Source of the DNA: Ampelocalamus luodianensis
Taxonomy: Eukaryota > Streptophyta > Magnoliopsida > Poales > Poaceae
DNA length: 64,000 bases
Assembly: GCA_036346255.1 (NCBI GenBank)
Contig: CM070639.1
Location: 6,830,001 to 6,894,000, forward strand
Direction of reading: 5' to 3'
Under the pieces are notes generated by a model. The model did not search any database. It was given only the letters and a program-made list of their open reading frames with translations, and had not been told where the DNA came from. Shown here piece after piece: positions 1 through 11,269 of the stretch. Every line of letters starts with the position of its first letter. The stretch's first letter is position 1. The position numbers and the translations under genes were made by a program.

Positions 1-538
1 TCCGAACCCAGAAAAGTACTTTGGTACTAGTTAGCAATCTTCGTTAAGGAAGTTAAGCAGCTAGGAGGATGGCATGTAAGCTGGTAGGATTGATTTGTAG
101 AAGCAACTGCAATAAACAATGAACACATGATGAAGTTGATGCATGATTTTACCCACCCATGGATGTTGGTCGGCGTACCTACGTAGCACTTGCTCCAGCT
201 CTAGACGAAGGAACCCCTGAAGCTGCGCCGTGGCCGTCTTCTTCGATGCCAGTATACTCCAGGCCGCTAGCAATAGCTTGGGATGTAGCGCCATGTGTCA
301 TTACCCCCGGGATAATCACACTTAGGCATACGGATTACTATTCATTTTCCCGGTAGAACACCGCTTCGATGAATAGCAATCCTTACCAAAGTTGGCACAA
401 CAGAACAATAAGATAGAAGTTGTACATCTTTATTACAGTAGTAGACACGCAAGGCTTTGGTCTTTATTACAAGTGGTAATTTATAACTTCAAAATGGGAC
501 TAAGTCCCCTCGCTCACTTGCTCTGCTCCACCTGTCGC
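1..538. other. Left edge, no recognised gene
   Basis: No family recognised on either strand. Short open frames exist but none has a domain or codon signature I trust. The stretch around 420-480, read on the minus strand, contains several AATAAAG-like signals and could be the 3' untranslated region of the exon proposed at 539-672. Confidence 0.4.
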
Positions 539-672
539 CTACTCGTCCCATTCGTCGAATAGATTGCCAATCTCGCCCTGGTACTCGTAGTCAACACCCT
601 CGCCTCCTGTGGCCTCTTCAGTACCCACGTGTCCTTCATCCCACTCATGATAGTTCCCGGCCAGACTAAGAT
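539..672 (-). CDS. Candidate terminal exon, very acidic C-terminus, unknown protein
   Basis: On the minus strand a GTTAG acceptor just above 672 opens a 134-bp frame ending at a TAG (539-541). It encodes about 44 residues, beginning LSLAGNYHEWDEGHV and ending GNLFDEWDE, rich in Asp, Glu and Gly. Possible polyadenylation signals lie downstream on the same strand (about 420-480). No upstream exon was found: the sequence to the right (about 800 onward) is retrotransposon. It could be the last exon of a displaced host gene or of a transposon gene such as a CACTA protein. The protein is not recognised, and the exon call rests only on the open frame, the acceptor and the composition. Confidence 0.3.
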
Positions 673-821
673 CTAACAAAGGAGAATAATAGCAAGTTTA
701 AGTACTAGTGTACTCAGCAAGCATTAATAGCAAAAGATGCACTGGATGACACATCTCTATTCGTATCACATTTTCTAATTCATCTTTGTTTCTAAAAATA
801 AACAACTCGTCAAAACTTTAG

Positions 822-1190
822 GTGTCAAGTTTTAATTCATGTGATGAGGACATCTCTACCATGGATACAACCACGCCTACACACACAACTCATCCACAAC
901 AAGTGTCACAAGGACCACTTACTCGAGCTCATGCTCGTCAACTTTATTACCAAGTGAATTCGTTCCTAGGTTTATATATTACTAAGAATAGATCACTACT
1001 TAATGCAAGTGATTTAATATTGCTTAGGAACATGGAAAAGGACCAAGGAGAGGCATGTGAAGTTATGGACATGCATGGAAGTCATAATAGAGGTCACCAC
1101 GTCACTGTGGGTCCGAGCCAAGCCAGAGTTCGAGTTGGGCTCATTCTGAATTCGAATTCGGACTGCTGCGATAGCACTAAGTTCAAATAG
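822..1190 (+). pseudogene. Ty3/gypsy C-terminal polyprotein tail remnant
   Basis: The frame contains GPLTRAHARQLYYQVNSFL followed by an ILLRNMEKDQGE block. I recognise this as the tail that follows integrase in some grass Ty3/gypsy polyproteins. The same kind of tail occurs on the opposite strand near 29780-29963 (RQLNYQ...VILLRKQGKG), so the match is internal to this window as well. Upstream pol is missing, so this is a broken end. It points into the LTR-like stretch that follows. Clade not assigned. Confidence 0.55.
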
Positions 1191-2493
1191 TCGTAACTTC
1201 ATACAGACTCCGTTTGGGGCGTTCTTGGACTTCATTGAAAGCTTATCAAGTATACTTTTCAACGGATCCAACCTTATCTTCAAATTCCATCTGAGTCAGC
1301 CACAATCAAGAAAACAATCTATGTCTATTTTTTAGCCCGAGTCAAAAGGGTGCTGCGCCACCTCCTCTTGGGCCCATGGGCCTTCTAACCCTAGGGGCAT
1401 GCGTCCACTTTCGTGGCCACCGCCCCTGGTTGTCTCTCCATATAGGAGCCATCGCCTCCCTTTGCTAGAACTCAAATTTCGTTGAGTTTAGATTTAGCTA
1501 TTGTGCAAACTTCTGTTCTTCAGTTGGGTCAGACGACCACCTGTCAAGACAGCCTTCGGGATCCCACCTTTGTTTTTCAATACCATCTACACTATATTCT
1601 TATTCGCAATATCAGATTGCCTATATCTTATCCTTGCTAGTAACCACCAATAGCTACCACGACAACCACCCAGTTGGCGTCCCTGTCGCGCAGCCCCTCT
1701 CCCTACCGCGGCAGCCCCGGCACCTTGCCATCGTTGCCCTCTTGCTACCACGACAGCCCCACCTTGTCTTCTGCCGCCGCTGCAAAGGGAACCGAAACCC
1801 TAGAGTGATTTCGGTTTGTGACAGAGAAGAAAAAGAAGAAAAAAGAGAGATTGTTTTCGGTTGTGCAAAAAAAAAAAAGAAGAAGTTGTTTTCGTGCTGC
1901 CAGAAGTAAACCTAAGATTCATCTGACTTCGGCAACACGATCTTTTAATTACCTTTATACCCCTACATTCTACCAAAAGTTTATGATCCATATACCTCAC
2001 TAGGCCCGAAAAAGGGTTTTGAAGATATTTGAGTCAGGTGCACATTAGCAAAAAAAGAGAACAAAAAGACAAAAAAAAAGAGGAGTAAAAAAAATCCCTC
2101 TCTTCCAGGGCTGTTGGCACCTCTGTCTTTTGCTGCTACATTTGTATTCCTCTGCTTGCTTCCATTGTTGGTTTAGCTATTCCCCGGTCGAGGTGAGGAT
2201 CAACAATTTTGACTAGTACCTTGAACATTTATTCAACTTATATTGCTGAATTAATTGTTGCTAATCCATTGCTACCATACTTGAACCTTCCCAACTATAC
2301 CTTTTTTACACCGTATAGGCCGAACTTCACCCGGCAATCGCTCCATCTAATCTTCGGAGATACTTTGACACCGCTGGTTGCTGATCACCCCTGTTTGCTT
2401 GGTAAGAATTCGATAGAAGGCTTGAGTGTGAGCGACTTTTGAACCACCACATCCTAGTAGTTGCTAGAGACATATACTTGTGATTTGCTAACA
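1191..2493 (+). repeat. Probable gypsy LTR and leader between polyprotein tail and gag
   Basis: This stretch lies between a gypsy 3' tail and a gypsy gag in the same orientation, the position of an LTR plus leader. It has no long reading frame, carries A-rich and GAA-rich tracts (about 1825-1885 and 2045-2095), and no host gene was recognised. The boundaries (TG...CA ends, primer-binding site) could not be fixed; a possible primer-binding-like site is near 1673. Confidence 0.4.
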
Positions 2494-3779
2494 ATGGCAG
2501 GTTTTGTGGAGCATTCGGATGAGGATACATCTCATACTCCCCGTACGAAGGCAATCGTACAACATTTTCGGCGCATCATGAACCTTCATACGGAGGATCA
2601 TGAGGAAGATGTCAGGGTCACGAATGAGCGACTTGTCCAACTTGAGAGCGCCTAGATTGAGACAAACGCCACGTTCACCGCGATGGAGAGAGCGCAAGGC
2701 GTCACTAACACTTCTTTGGCAGGTATTATGGCGCGCCTTGACGAGATTGCCCAGGCATCAACTGTTATTCCCCCTGCTACCCCGGTGGTAGAGGGACAAG
2801 ATAAATTCGACTACGTGACTGATACCGAGGCCAATGACATGGGTAACCACAACAACGATCGAGCTCATCGATAGTTACGTTTTAACCGACAAGGTATGCG
2901 ACGAGACCTCCCACAACGTGAGGTACAAGACCACGATGATTCTTTTGCTAAGGTTAAATTCACTATGCCCTCTTTTAATGGTAAAGATGATCCTGATGGT
3001 TATCTTAATTGAGAACTAGCTGTTGATAAAAAATTTGCTTGCCATGAATTTTTTGAGATTAGACGAGTTAGGGCTGCTACTAGTGAATTTACCGACTTTA
3101 CTTTTGTTTGGTGGAAAGAATATTGCCGTCAACATCCCAATAACATACCTAACACTTGGGAGGCTTTACAATTGCTTATGCGGCATCGATTTGTTCTCTC
3201 ATATTATGCTCGTGATTTGTTAAGTAAATTGCAACGCTTACGACAAGGTACAAAGTCTGTGGAAGACTACTATCAAGAATTACAAATTGGTATATTGCGT
3301 TATGGTTTAGATGAGAATGAGGAGGCATCAATGGCTAGATTTTTGGGAGGGTTGAATCGAGAAATTCAAGATACCTTGATTATAAAGATTATAACTCTAT
3401 TATTAGATTGTTTCATCTTGCTTGCAAAGCTGAACGTGAAGTGTAGGGACGCCAGACAATGACATGATCTAACTCTTCTGCAGGTCGCACAAACTCATGG
3501 ACGCCACGCACCTCTACTATCCCATCCACTAGTGCACCCCCACCATCACCTTCCAACAACAAGCAGTGCCCCGCCACTTCAAATTCAGCACCACGAGTTT
3601 CTAAAGTAGCCAAATCAGCACCACAAGCTTTTGCAAAAACCTCTTCTTCGGTTGCTTCGACTGGATGAACTAAGGACGTTCAATGCCGTCGTTGCAAAGG
3701 CTATGGACACATGATGCGGGATTGTCCAAACAAGCGCGTATTGATTATACGCGATGATGGTGGGTATTCCTCTGCTAGA
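2494..3779 (+). pseudogene. Ty3/gypsy gag, degenerate
   Basis: A conceptual reading with several stops and frame changes gives a plant gypsy capsid. An N-terminal coiled-coil-like segment is followed by a conserved block starting KVKFTMPSFNGKDDPDGYL (about 2955-3015). Then come a VWWKEY block (about 3105), YYARDLLSKLQRLRQGTKSV (about 3205-3265), ARFLGGLNREIQ (about 3335-3375) and a CCHC zinc knuckle near 3680-3730 (CRRCKGYGHMMRDC). This is the order of a Retrotrans_gag domain plus nucleocapsid. Internal stops (for example after DGYLN and after the capsid block) make it inactive. It ends abruptly near 3779 against a copia fragment on the other strand. Confidence 0.8.
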
Positions 3780-3854
3780 ATCGGAAAGGGAACTCTAGCT
3801 TGCTTTATAATTAAGCATCCTTCACAAAGTTTAGTCGGGTGATCAATTCTTAGC

Positions 3855-6143
3855 TATAATATCCCATTTCGTTAAATAAATATTTAGTAAATTAGAAAAG
3901 GATTAATGACCTGAATTTAGGGGGGAAATAGTTATGGGCCTTTGGCCCATACTCAGGAGGTGGGCCGACCACCAACATAAGAAGGAGGGGGAGGGGAAAC
4001 CCTAGCATGGCATTGTAGCACGAATCACTCTGATTCCAGCTACGCTATAGTAATCACCCCACCCTTCTTCTTTGTCCAAGAAGAAGGAGGAGGAGAAGAA
4101 CCTTCTCAAAGCACTGCCAAGAAGAAGGAAGAAGAAGGAAGAGGGAGAATAAGGAGAAGAGAAGGGAGAGGGATCACGTGGTGGTTCTTGCGTTCTTCAG
4201 CGGATTCTGCAAGGGTAACCCATGATTCCGTTTGATTAGTCGTGTAGTTTCGCGATTTGACAATGTCGGTATTAGATCAGTTTCTGGCAGTCTGTATTGC
4301 TCAGCTGTTTTGAGGATGTTAACTATGAAATTTGAAATGTCCATCTCCTATATATTTGTAGGTAACGTCTTTATCTTTCAATAGAGTCTTAGATCACGTC
4401 ATTTGGATGAGCGGTTCAAAAGTTATGAATTTCGTAGCGTCGTTGTTTCGTAAATCTGCTATGTTTCTGACAGTTTTTCGTAATCAGGCTTAAACTAATA
4501 GAAAAGGAGTTTCTGGGAGGTCTCATTATAACGACATATGTAGATAATTGTCTTAGCTTTCAGGGAAGCTAAAGAATACGAAATTTGGATCATTATTCTG
4601 AAAGTTATGATAGTTTTAATATCTCTATCCAGAAACCTGACGTGAATTAGTTGTTCTATTCATCAGCTTGGTAGGGGTAGTAGATGGCCGAATTTGGAAG
4701 GCTCACCAACTAGGTTTAGAAGGGGTATTTGATAATATTTCTAAATAGTCCAAGAACACCCCATTTGGAGCTCTGTACTAAAAGATATGAATTTTTGAAT
4801 ATGACTGTCTGTTGAGGGGACAGACTGCTATTCAGGATTTTGGAGTTGGGAATGCGCTTGAGAGTATAGCGAGTGCGGTTGTGCTATTGTTTATACTTTT
4901 GGTCCAGCATGATTGTCTTAGCATGCTTTATAATTATATTCAGGTAGGGGATTGGTCCCAGGGGCAGCGCTCTCTTCGCGTCCTCCGTTCCTGCACAGTT
5001 GAGGCAAGTATTCTGGTTGTTGATATGATTATGAATGTCTGACAGTAAGTGCTTGAGTTTTATACATACTAGCTATGCATGAATGATAGTGCGATATGTA
5101 TGAATAAGATTGACGAATGCTTGAGTTATGGCTAAAGGTTATTCATGTATATTGATGATGCAATACATGTTATTTAAAGTTGGAGATTTTGGTGTATAAT
5201 TGTTGATTCACATGTCATTGAAAGATAGAGTACTAGTACATGAGCATGTTGAGAACATACTTGAAACTTGGTCACGTGGTGACCAAGTATGTATATCTGA
5301 GATCCCCATCATGTAGATGATGGGCTTGTGGTCCCCACATTCGTGGAATGTGGGCATTGAGTAGAGGTCCCCGTCATGTAGATGACGGGCTTGTGGTTCC
5401 CACATTCATGAAATGTAGGCATTGAGTAGAGGCCCCCATCATGAAGATGATGGGTTGTGGTCCCTATACTTTTGGAGTCTAGGATCTTGGTCCCTGTGCT
5501 AGAGGGCACAAGCAAGGGTATACATCGACGGTTGTATACCCCGCATTACCGGTAAAATGCGAAAAGAGTAAAAGAGAAAAAGATGCATTGTTCATTTGCA
5601 TTACACAAGCTTATGAGTCGTTTTAGTGTAATGTTTTCTTATGAGATGTTGTTGCTATAACTGTGAGTTAATGTTTATTTATTGGTACTTGCTGAGTCTT
5701 TGGACTCACTCTTACTTTTGTTGTGTTTTTAGGTACCACTTGCAAGAACGGTATGTATGGGAGGGAGTAGGCTTGTATTGGATGCACTCACTACCACACA
5801 ACCCTACAAGCTGAATAACATTTAGATCGTGCTATAATAATAAGCAAACTGCTTAAGGACTTAGTTATGGCTATGCTTGAATGCATTGGATTATTTGTAA
5901 TAATGAGAGTAGCATATTTTGATTATACTTGTTTATGCTTTAGCTGAATAGATTATTTTTGAATGCTTTGATGAAATTTGGATGTTAGAGTATTGATTGT
6001 GATTTATGCAACTATTAGAATCTCCGGAATACTTAGCTATACAAAGGAGGTTATGCCGAAATTTAGAATTGTGTCTTACTTTTTAATTAGTTGTCATGTT
6101 TATTTAGTAGCATTCCAGGCCTTTGTTTGGCTGGGGTGTTACA
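3855..6143 (+). mobile_element. Solo LTR (gypsy-type, 2289 bp) with 5-bp TSD
   Basis: Flanked by identical TTAGC (3850-3854 and 6144-6148). Removing the LTR and one TTAGC rejoins the copia pre-integrase/integrase reading, which validates both borders. The right end is GGCTGGGGTGTTACA. The left end is TATAATATCCC, so the first dinucleotide is TA rather than TG. A GAGTC...GACTC stem followed by a T-rich AG site (about 5690-5732) parallels the minus-strand arrangement in the LTRs at 33643 and 52355, which suggests plus orientation. No internal coding region remains, as expected after LTR-LTR recombination. Confidence 0.85.
5303..5480. repeat. 65-bp minisatellite made of small palindromes
   Basis: Two full copies and one partial copy start at 5303, 5368 and 5433 (period 65). 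Each begins with a hairpin of the form CCCCATCATGTAGATGATGGG, and the first two follow with CCCACATTCGTGGAATGTGGG. Differences between copies are partly compensatory (CATCATG/GATGATGGG in one, CGTCATG/GATGACGGG in another). Just upstream, 5271-5291 is another palindrome (CTTGGTCAC-GTG-GTGACCAAG). All of this lies inside the solo LTR. Confidence 0.8.
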
Positions 6144-7681
6144 TTAGCAGACCTTGCACCATCTTCTTCTCATGTGCTTTAGTGCCTGAAAGTTGACATG
6201 TCCAAGTTGTGCATGCCACAGCAAGGCCAGATCCTCCATGCTAATTGCAAGGCAAACTGGTCTACAAGTTTCTAGTACAATCTTGTAGAACCTGTTGGGT
6301 GTTCTCCTAACCTTCATTAGTAGCTTTCCACTCCTATCATAAACCCACAAGAAAATGCCATACAAAACAACCTTGTTGCCATCCTCTGACAGCTGCTCAA
6401 GAGTTATTATGTTGCTGCGCAAACTAGGAATGTAATATACCTCGGTTAGGCGGCGTTGCTCACCGTCCGTGCACTGGAAAAGGATGGAGCCTTTTTCCCT
6501 TGATTTGCCCATTGATGTCTTCATCCAGTTCCTTGAACTTGGAGTGTTGGCCCGTCATATGGTTATTCGCACTATTGTCGAGATACCACATATCAGAATC
6601 CATTTGTGTTGGTTCATCAGGGAGCAAGTTCATCAGGGAGCAGCTTCAGCACCAATTTCCCCTCATTGAGCAGCACTAGCTTGTGTGGCTTCTCCACACA
6701 GTAGCTAACGGGAGTGTTGGATCGTCGATTTGCATCTGAGTGAGGTTCACCTCCTCTTCTTGGCGCTTACTGCGGCATTGTGAGGCATAGTGCCCAATGT
6801 TGTTGCGGTTGAAACACTTGATGTGGCTCTTGTTCTTACTGTTGTTGGTACCACCTGTACTGCCATGGTGAGGTGTGCTGGTGCCACCACGGCCTCCCTT
6901 TGCCGCAGCTATGCCACTTGTAGCGCCCTCTGCCTTAGTCACGCCCATCAAGGCTGCTGGTATCGCGGCCCTTGCCTCTCGACGATGAGTACCAGTCGTC
7001 ACTTTTTTGTTGTGCCTGCCATTCAGTATAAGTGAGCAGGAGTTTCCCATCATTGTCCTTGCCTCGGCCGCGTATACGTTCCTCGTACACTGTGAGACAC
7101 TTGATCGCCTCCTCAATCGTCATACTCTCCACATCGGCAAATTGCTCGATTGCGGCGACATCCTGCAAAAACTTGTCAGGTACATAGACAAGCAACTTCT
7201 TGATGAGAACAACGTCCTCCAGATTGTCCCCAAGATTACGGATCTTTTTCACCAGACCATTCATTTTCCCGACGAGCTCATCAATGGAGTCTGTGTCTCT
7301 TATGCACAGAGCCTCGAAATCACTCTTCAAGGTATGGATCCTTGCCTTCTTCACCCGATCGACGCTGAGGTACATAGTCTTTAGACTATCCCATGCTTTC
7401 TTGGTCAACAACAGTAGGACCTCCTTTGGGATAGCCTGAAAAATACATGCCAACACCATCTTGTCTTTCTTTCTTTCCATTTCTACTTCGGCCGCGGGCT
7501 CGACAGCGTCCCAGACGCCTTGAGCATCCATGAAGACCTCCATCTTGATCGCCCAAGTGGAGTAATTGGTTGAAGTCAACATCGGGTAGTGCAAGGACAC
7601 ACCGCTCTCCTTCGTTGTCGGAGTTGTCATATGCTCTGTGATCGACATCCTTCGGAAGCAGAGATACTTGGGCATGCACTA

Positions 7682-7694
7682 GGCTATGATACCA
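7682..7694 (-). other. Copia primer-binding site (initiator tRNA-Met type)
   Basis: The minus strand reads TGGTATCATAGCC, the usual Ty1/copia primer-binding site, immediately upstream of the gag start near 7675. The adjoining LTR end should be the CATCA at about 7697-7701. This fixes the orientation of the copia element. Confidence 0.75.
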
Positions 7695-7696
7695 AA

Positions 7697-8660
7697 TGAT
7701 GGAATGAGCCCAAAATCCTGTAGCGCCTCAAAGACAAATGGGAAGAACACACGCTAAGAGAACATTGTTGGGGCAATTTTCAACTACTATATTCAATACG
7801 GCAAAAGACTAAAAACTACAATGATAATTTTGATACTTAAACAAACTTGGCTAGGATTCAGGTATCGTGCCTCCCCATAATCCAAATTAGTCGGACATGA
7901 GACACACTACACCACAAGACTCAGTCAAACAGTAGCCAAGTCTGGATTATTTCTAATAGGAAGTAGGTCTGCATGAAGGTGGCGAGGCCGAAGTCGGAAG
8001 CCAAGGCGATACGCCTCCAGTAAGGTTTGATAGTTGGGTTGACATCTTCATCGCCGCTGTCGGTGTTTTAGAACCGATCTTACGTAAAGATTGTTTGATT
8101 CGGGGGGTCTCCACAATTGATCACACAGACGAAGAAGACACGGGGATTTTTATACAGGTTCGGGCCTTCTCCGGTGAGAATAACAACCCTACTCCTGTGT
8201 ATCTTGTATTTGCTCTTTGGATTACAATCGAATAAGTATTTTCCTAACTATTCTCCAAAGAAGGCTCTGTTTCTTCTTTTCCCCAAAGCCTCCTCGTCGC
8301 CGCACAGGAAGTTGACGCGTTGAGGATGATGTTGGAGACGGGGTCAAGGAGGCCGATGCAGTGGCCCCACGGTAGACACACCGCACGAGCTCCGGCATGG
8401 CAACGACGGGTAGCCAGCGTAACACCTCAGAGCACAAGGCCTGTATGGGCTGGTCCATTACTGCCTCCTACTCGACACAGACAACCTCGTCTCCCTTGGC
8501 GCCGTGGAAGCAGGACAACAACGCCTGGCTAGGCATGTCGTCGTCCTTGCTGATCGCACGAGGCGTGGCGCAAGCAACTCCTTCTTCCTGCAATTCGTCG
8601 CCTGTCGTTTGGGGGTGTCTAGGGTTTGGTGGTGGCAGATGAATTGCCTAGGGTTTCAGT
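7697..8660 (-). repeat. Copia 5' LTR region plus unresolved repeat sequence
   Basis: Next to the primer-binding site, so at least its left part should be the copia 5' LTR, which would begin (plus strand) TGATGGAATGAGCCC. The LTR's far border could not be located. From about 8060 the sequence changes character and contains TTTTATACAGGTTCGGGCC, a phrase I associate with other grass LTRs, so a second element may be nested here. Short frames in 8222-8642 look like noise. Confidence 0.4.
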
Positions 8661-8969
8661 TTGGGTGAATTGCCGTCATGCCCTTTATTTCCTTTTCGTA
8701 TCTTTCCTTTTCTCGCTTCAATTTCCATTGACGCGTGCAACATAAATCGGTTTCCCTTCTTGGTTTAGTTTTCTTTTCCCATCACGTGGAGTTCATCCAG
8801 CCCATGTACAATGCTCATCAAATGGATCCGCTAAGCGATACGATGGATTAATCGAAATCTAATGAACAATTATGCATTCTTAATAATGTATTAAAATATA
8901 TTTAAATTGATTGAAAACATATTTATTATGGTAAATTATCACTACATGAAAACATCATTTGGCATACTT
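8661..8969. other. Intergenic, nothing recognised
   Basis: AT-rich, no frame or repeat that I can name. Confidence 0.5.
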
Positions 8970-9830
8970 TATGTTTAGGAAAAATTAGCCCAGTGACATC
9001 ACGTTGGGATGTAATCGGAGGAACGACACTCCCTTCGTGACGCACTGGAAAATAACATCGCGAACAACAAATATTATGCCGAATGATATCCCCGCCAGTT
9101 ACTTCCATTTGCAGAATTTTTTAAATATATAAAATGAGCTCAATTTTTTTTTTTGTGGAGCCTCCCAAGAAAGTACAATTGCTTGTGTATTTTTTAAAAT
9201 TGTATTCATTATGATTTTGTCTATAAAGTTCATTTAAGTATACTATTTATAGGAATTTTCTAATATAGAAAATGAGGTCAAACACTATAAATTTTTTTTA
9301 AGCTCCTTACACAGCGGAATTGATTGTGTATTTTTTTTTCAAAATTTTACAAAATTAATTAATGCAATTTCATAATGTTTGGACCTTATTTTCTATATTA
9401 GACTCCTTACAGTGGACATTATGAAATTGCATTAATTAATTTAGTAAAAAATTCTAGAAAAAATACACAATCAAGTCCACTGAGTAAGGAACGTTATTTT
9501 TTTCGTAATGTTTGGACCTTATTTTCTATATTAGAAAATTTCTACAAATAGTATACTTAAATAAATTTTAGAGGCAAAATCTTAATGTATAAAAATTTGA
9601 AAAAAAAATACATAAGAGATTGAACTTTGTCAGGAGGCTCCACAAAAAATTTGATAATTTTTTGAGCTAAGTTTCTATATTTAAACAATTCTGCAAACCG
9701 AAGTAACTGACGGCAACGCCATTCAGCATAAATATTTGTTGTTCGCGATGCTATTTTTCAATGCGTCACGAACGAAGTGTCGTTTCTCCGATTACGTCCC
9801 AACACAATCTCACTGAGCTAATTACTTCAG
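8970..9830. mobile_element. Foldback DNA element with roughly 300-bp inverted arms
   Basis: The left arm (about 8975-9275) and right arm (about 9520-9830) are imperfect reverse complements. Matching landmarks, outside to inside: TTAGCCCAGTGAC / GCTCAGTGAGAT; GATGTAATCGGAG with its complement; CGCGAACAACAAATATT with its complement; GGAGCCTCC with its complement; and TATAGAAAATGAGGTC with its complement. A second inverted segment fills the middle (about 9355-9480). No transposase. The target duplication was not identified, so superfamily is open. Confidence 0.75.
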
Positions 9831-9939
9831 AAAAACAATACATTGAGACCCGCGTCATATGCATATAACTATACGACCCTTGTCGGAGAATGACACATGG
9901 ATACATGTTGCCGAGGCCATCTGGTATATACTAATTATT

Positions 9940-10460
9940 ACCTATCTTAATTCCCGGTGGAATGGGCCACTCCCGGCTGCTACACATCGACAGGAAAAGC
10001 TCCATCGTCCGATCGCTCTGAACGCGCGCTTGCGGCCGCCCGATCCGAGCTCCTGCACACGCTGGGAGGCCGCGGCCTCGCTCGCTCCACGTCGCCCGGA
10101 AGCGCGCGCCTGTTCGATCGCGCCACGCGCGCATCGCGCCTCACGATTCGCACCAAGTGCGCTTGGTGGTCGTGCAGCCACGTTGCCCGGCCTAGCTTGC
10201 CCGTCCGATCGTCTACGCGCGCGTCTCACGACCGCCCGATTCCATCCGCGCCGCTTCGTGGGAGCGGGCTTCGCTCCTTCGGCCCACGTGAAGCCAGGCA
10301 AAACGGCCCATGCCGTTTGGCGCGGGTGATCTTGCTGGTTATTGTAATTGGGCGAGGATTATGCGGCCGCTGCAGTTTAGCTTCCCATCAGCGACTAATC
10401 GCCTGGCCAACTCAGCCATTTTTCTCTGAAAAAAAAGTAAAGAAAAAATTCATTTAATTC
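9940..10460. other. CpG-rich 0.4-kb patch without recognised gene
   Basis: About 9960-10340 is strongly GC- and CpG-rich and is bounded by AT-rich DNA. Both strands are open for more than 100 codons, but the translations are Arg/Ala/Pro-rich, which is what CpG-rich DNA gives in any frame. No start context, splice site or domain supports a gene. Confidence 0.4.
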
Positions 10461-11265
10461 GTTGATTTGGCGTGTGACTCTACATGGCCCTGAATGCTTG
10501 ATCCCTTGGGCCTAATATATTTGAGTTTAAAAAAACGGCAAAAACGCAGAAGCAGAAGCCCATAATAGGGAGCCCATTATCTGCTCTTCCCATCATTCCA
10601 CGGCCCCGGGGGCCACGTAGCCCGGCCGTCCTGAGCCCATTCTGGCAATTTTGCATGCCGTGTTCCTTGGTGTTTGACTTTGACTTTGGCATTGCATATA
10701 GTACTATTACGCTTTCTTTTTTCTTCTTCTCATACCATAGATTACCCATAATTTTAGGGAATTTTTACAATACCTTCTACCGGTAGAAAGAGGATGGAAA
10801 TAGAAATTAAACTTGGCAATTGATTTATTGAAGATATAATAGACTTTTCTCTATAATTTTTTTGTAAGGGTATTATGAACTTTTCAATGGACCTGTTACT
10901 AGTCCGTCAGTCATAGGTGTTCATTTCAAATTCAGTTGGGAATTATAATTTTACCTCTAGCGTGATTTGTACCGTATAACTTAATCCTAACTTGGATAAA
11001 AACATTGGACGGATCATATCGATTCGAAAGCACCGTACAAGAGCTCTAATTTTATCTTCCGTTCTGGAGCATGTTAGGACTCATCCTCGAAGAGATGTTA
11101 ATTCTAGCTAGCTATATTGCAAAGAGTTAGCTCGAGCACTTGCCTTGTGGCCGAAAAAAAAAACTATTGATCATCTAGTGAGCCATTGATCATGGATTAT
11201 ACTTCTTCAACGTGATCCATACGTTTGATATCAATATAATGAAGCGTCTCAAACATGTCTATATT
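10461..11265. other. Intergenic, nothing recognised
   Basis: AT-rich. No coding, RNA or repeat signature identified on either strand. Confidence 0.5.
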
Positions 11266-11269
11266 TAAG

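Larger units (their letters stand above)
3780..7675 (-). pseudogene. Ty1/copia gag-protease-integrase fragment, split by a solo LTR
   Basis: On the minus strand, 7675-6935 encodes a TNT1-like gag (YPMLTSTNYSTWAIKMEVFM, then a long UBN2-type helical domain). A CCHC knuckle follows near 6810 (CFNRNNIGHYASQC), then protease and pre-integrase sequence (6524-6149; LWHAQLGHVNF, with its His). The reading breaks at 6148 and resumes at 3849, where the opposite-strand frame gives IDHPTKLCEGCLIIKQARV, the zinc-binding CxxC start of copia integrase. The 2.3-kb interruption is the solo LTR at 3855-6143. Frameshifts between gag and knuckle and the abrupt end near 3780 show that it is dead. The rest of integrase, RT and RNase H are absent. 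Confidence 0.85.

Noticed and set aside
5303..5480. CRISPR-like spaced repeats
   Set aside because: Direct tandem copies with no unique spacers, in a plant LTR; a minisatellite.
9859..10457. 119-166 codon frames on both strands
   Set aside because: Arg/Ala/Pro-rich in every frame, without start context or domain.
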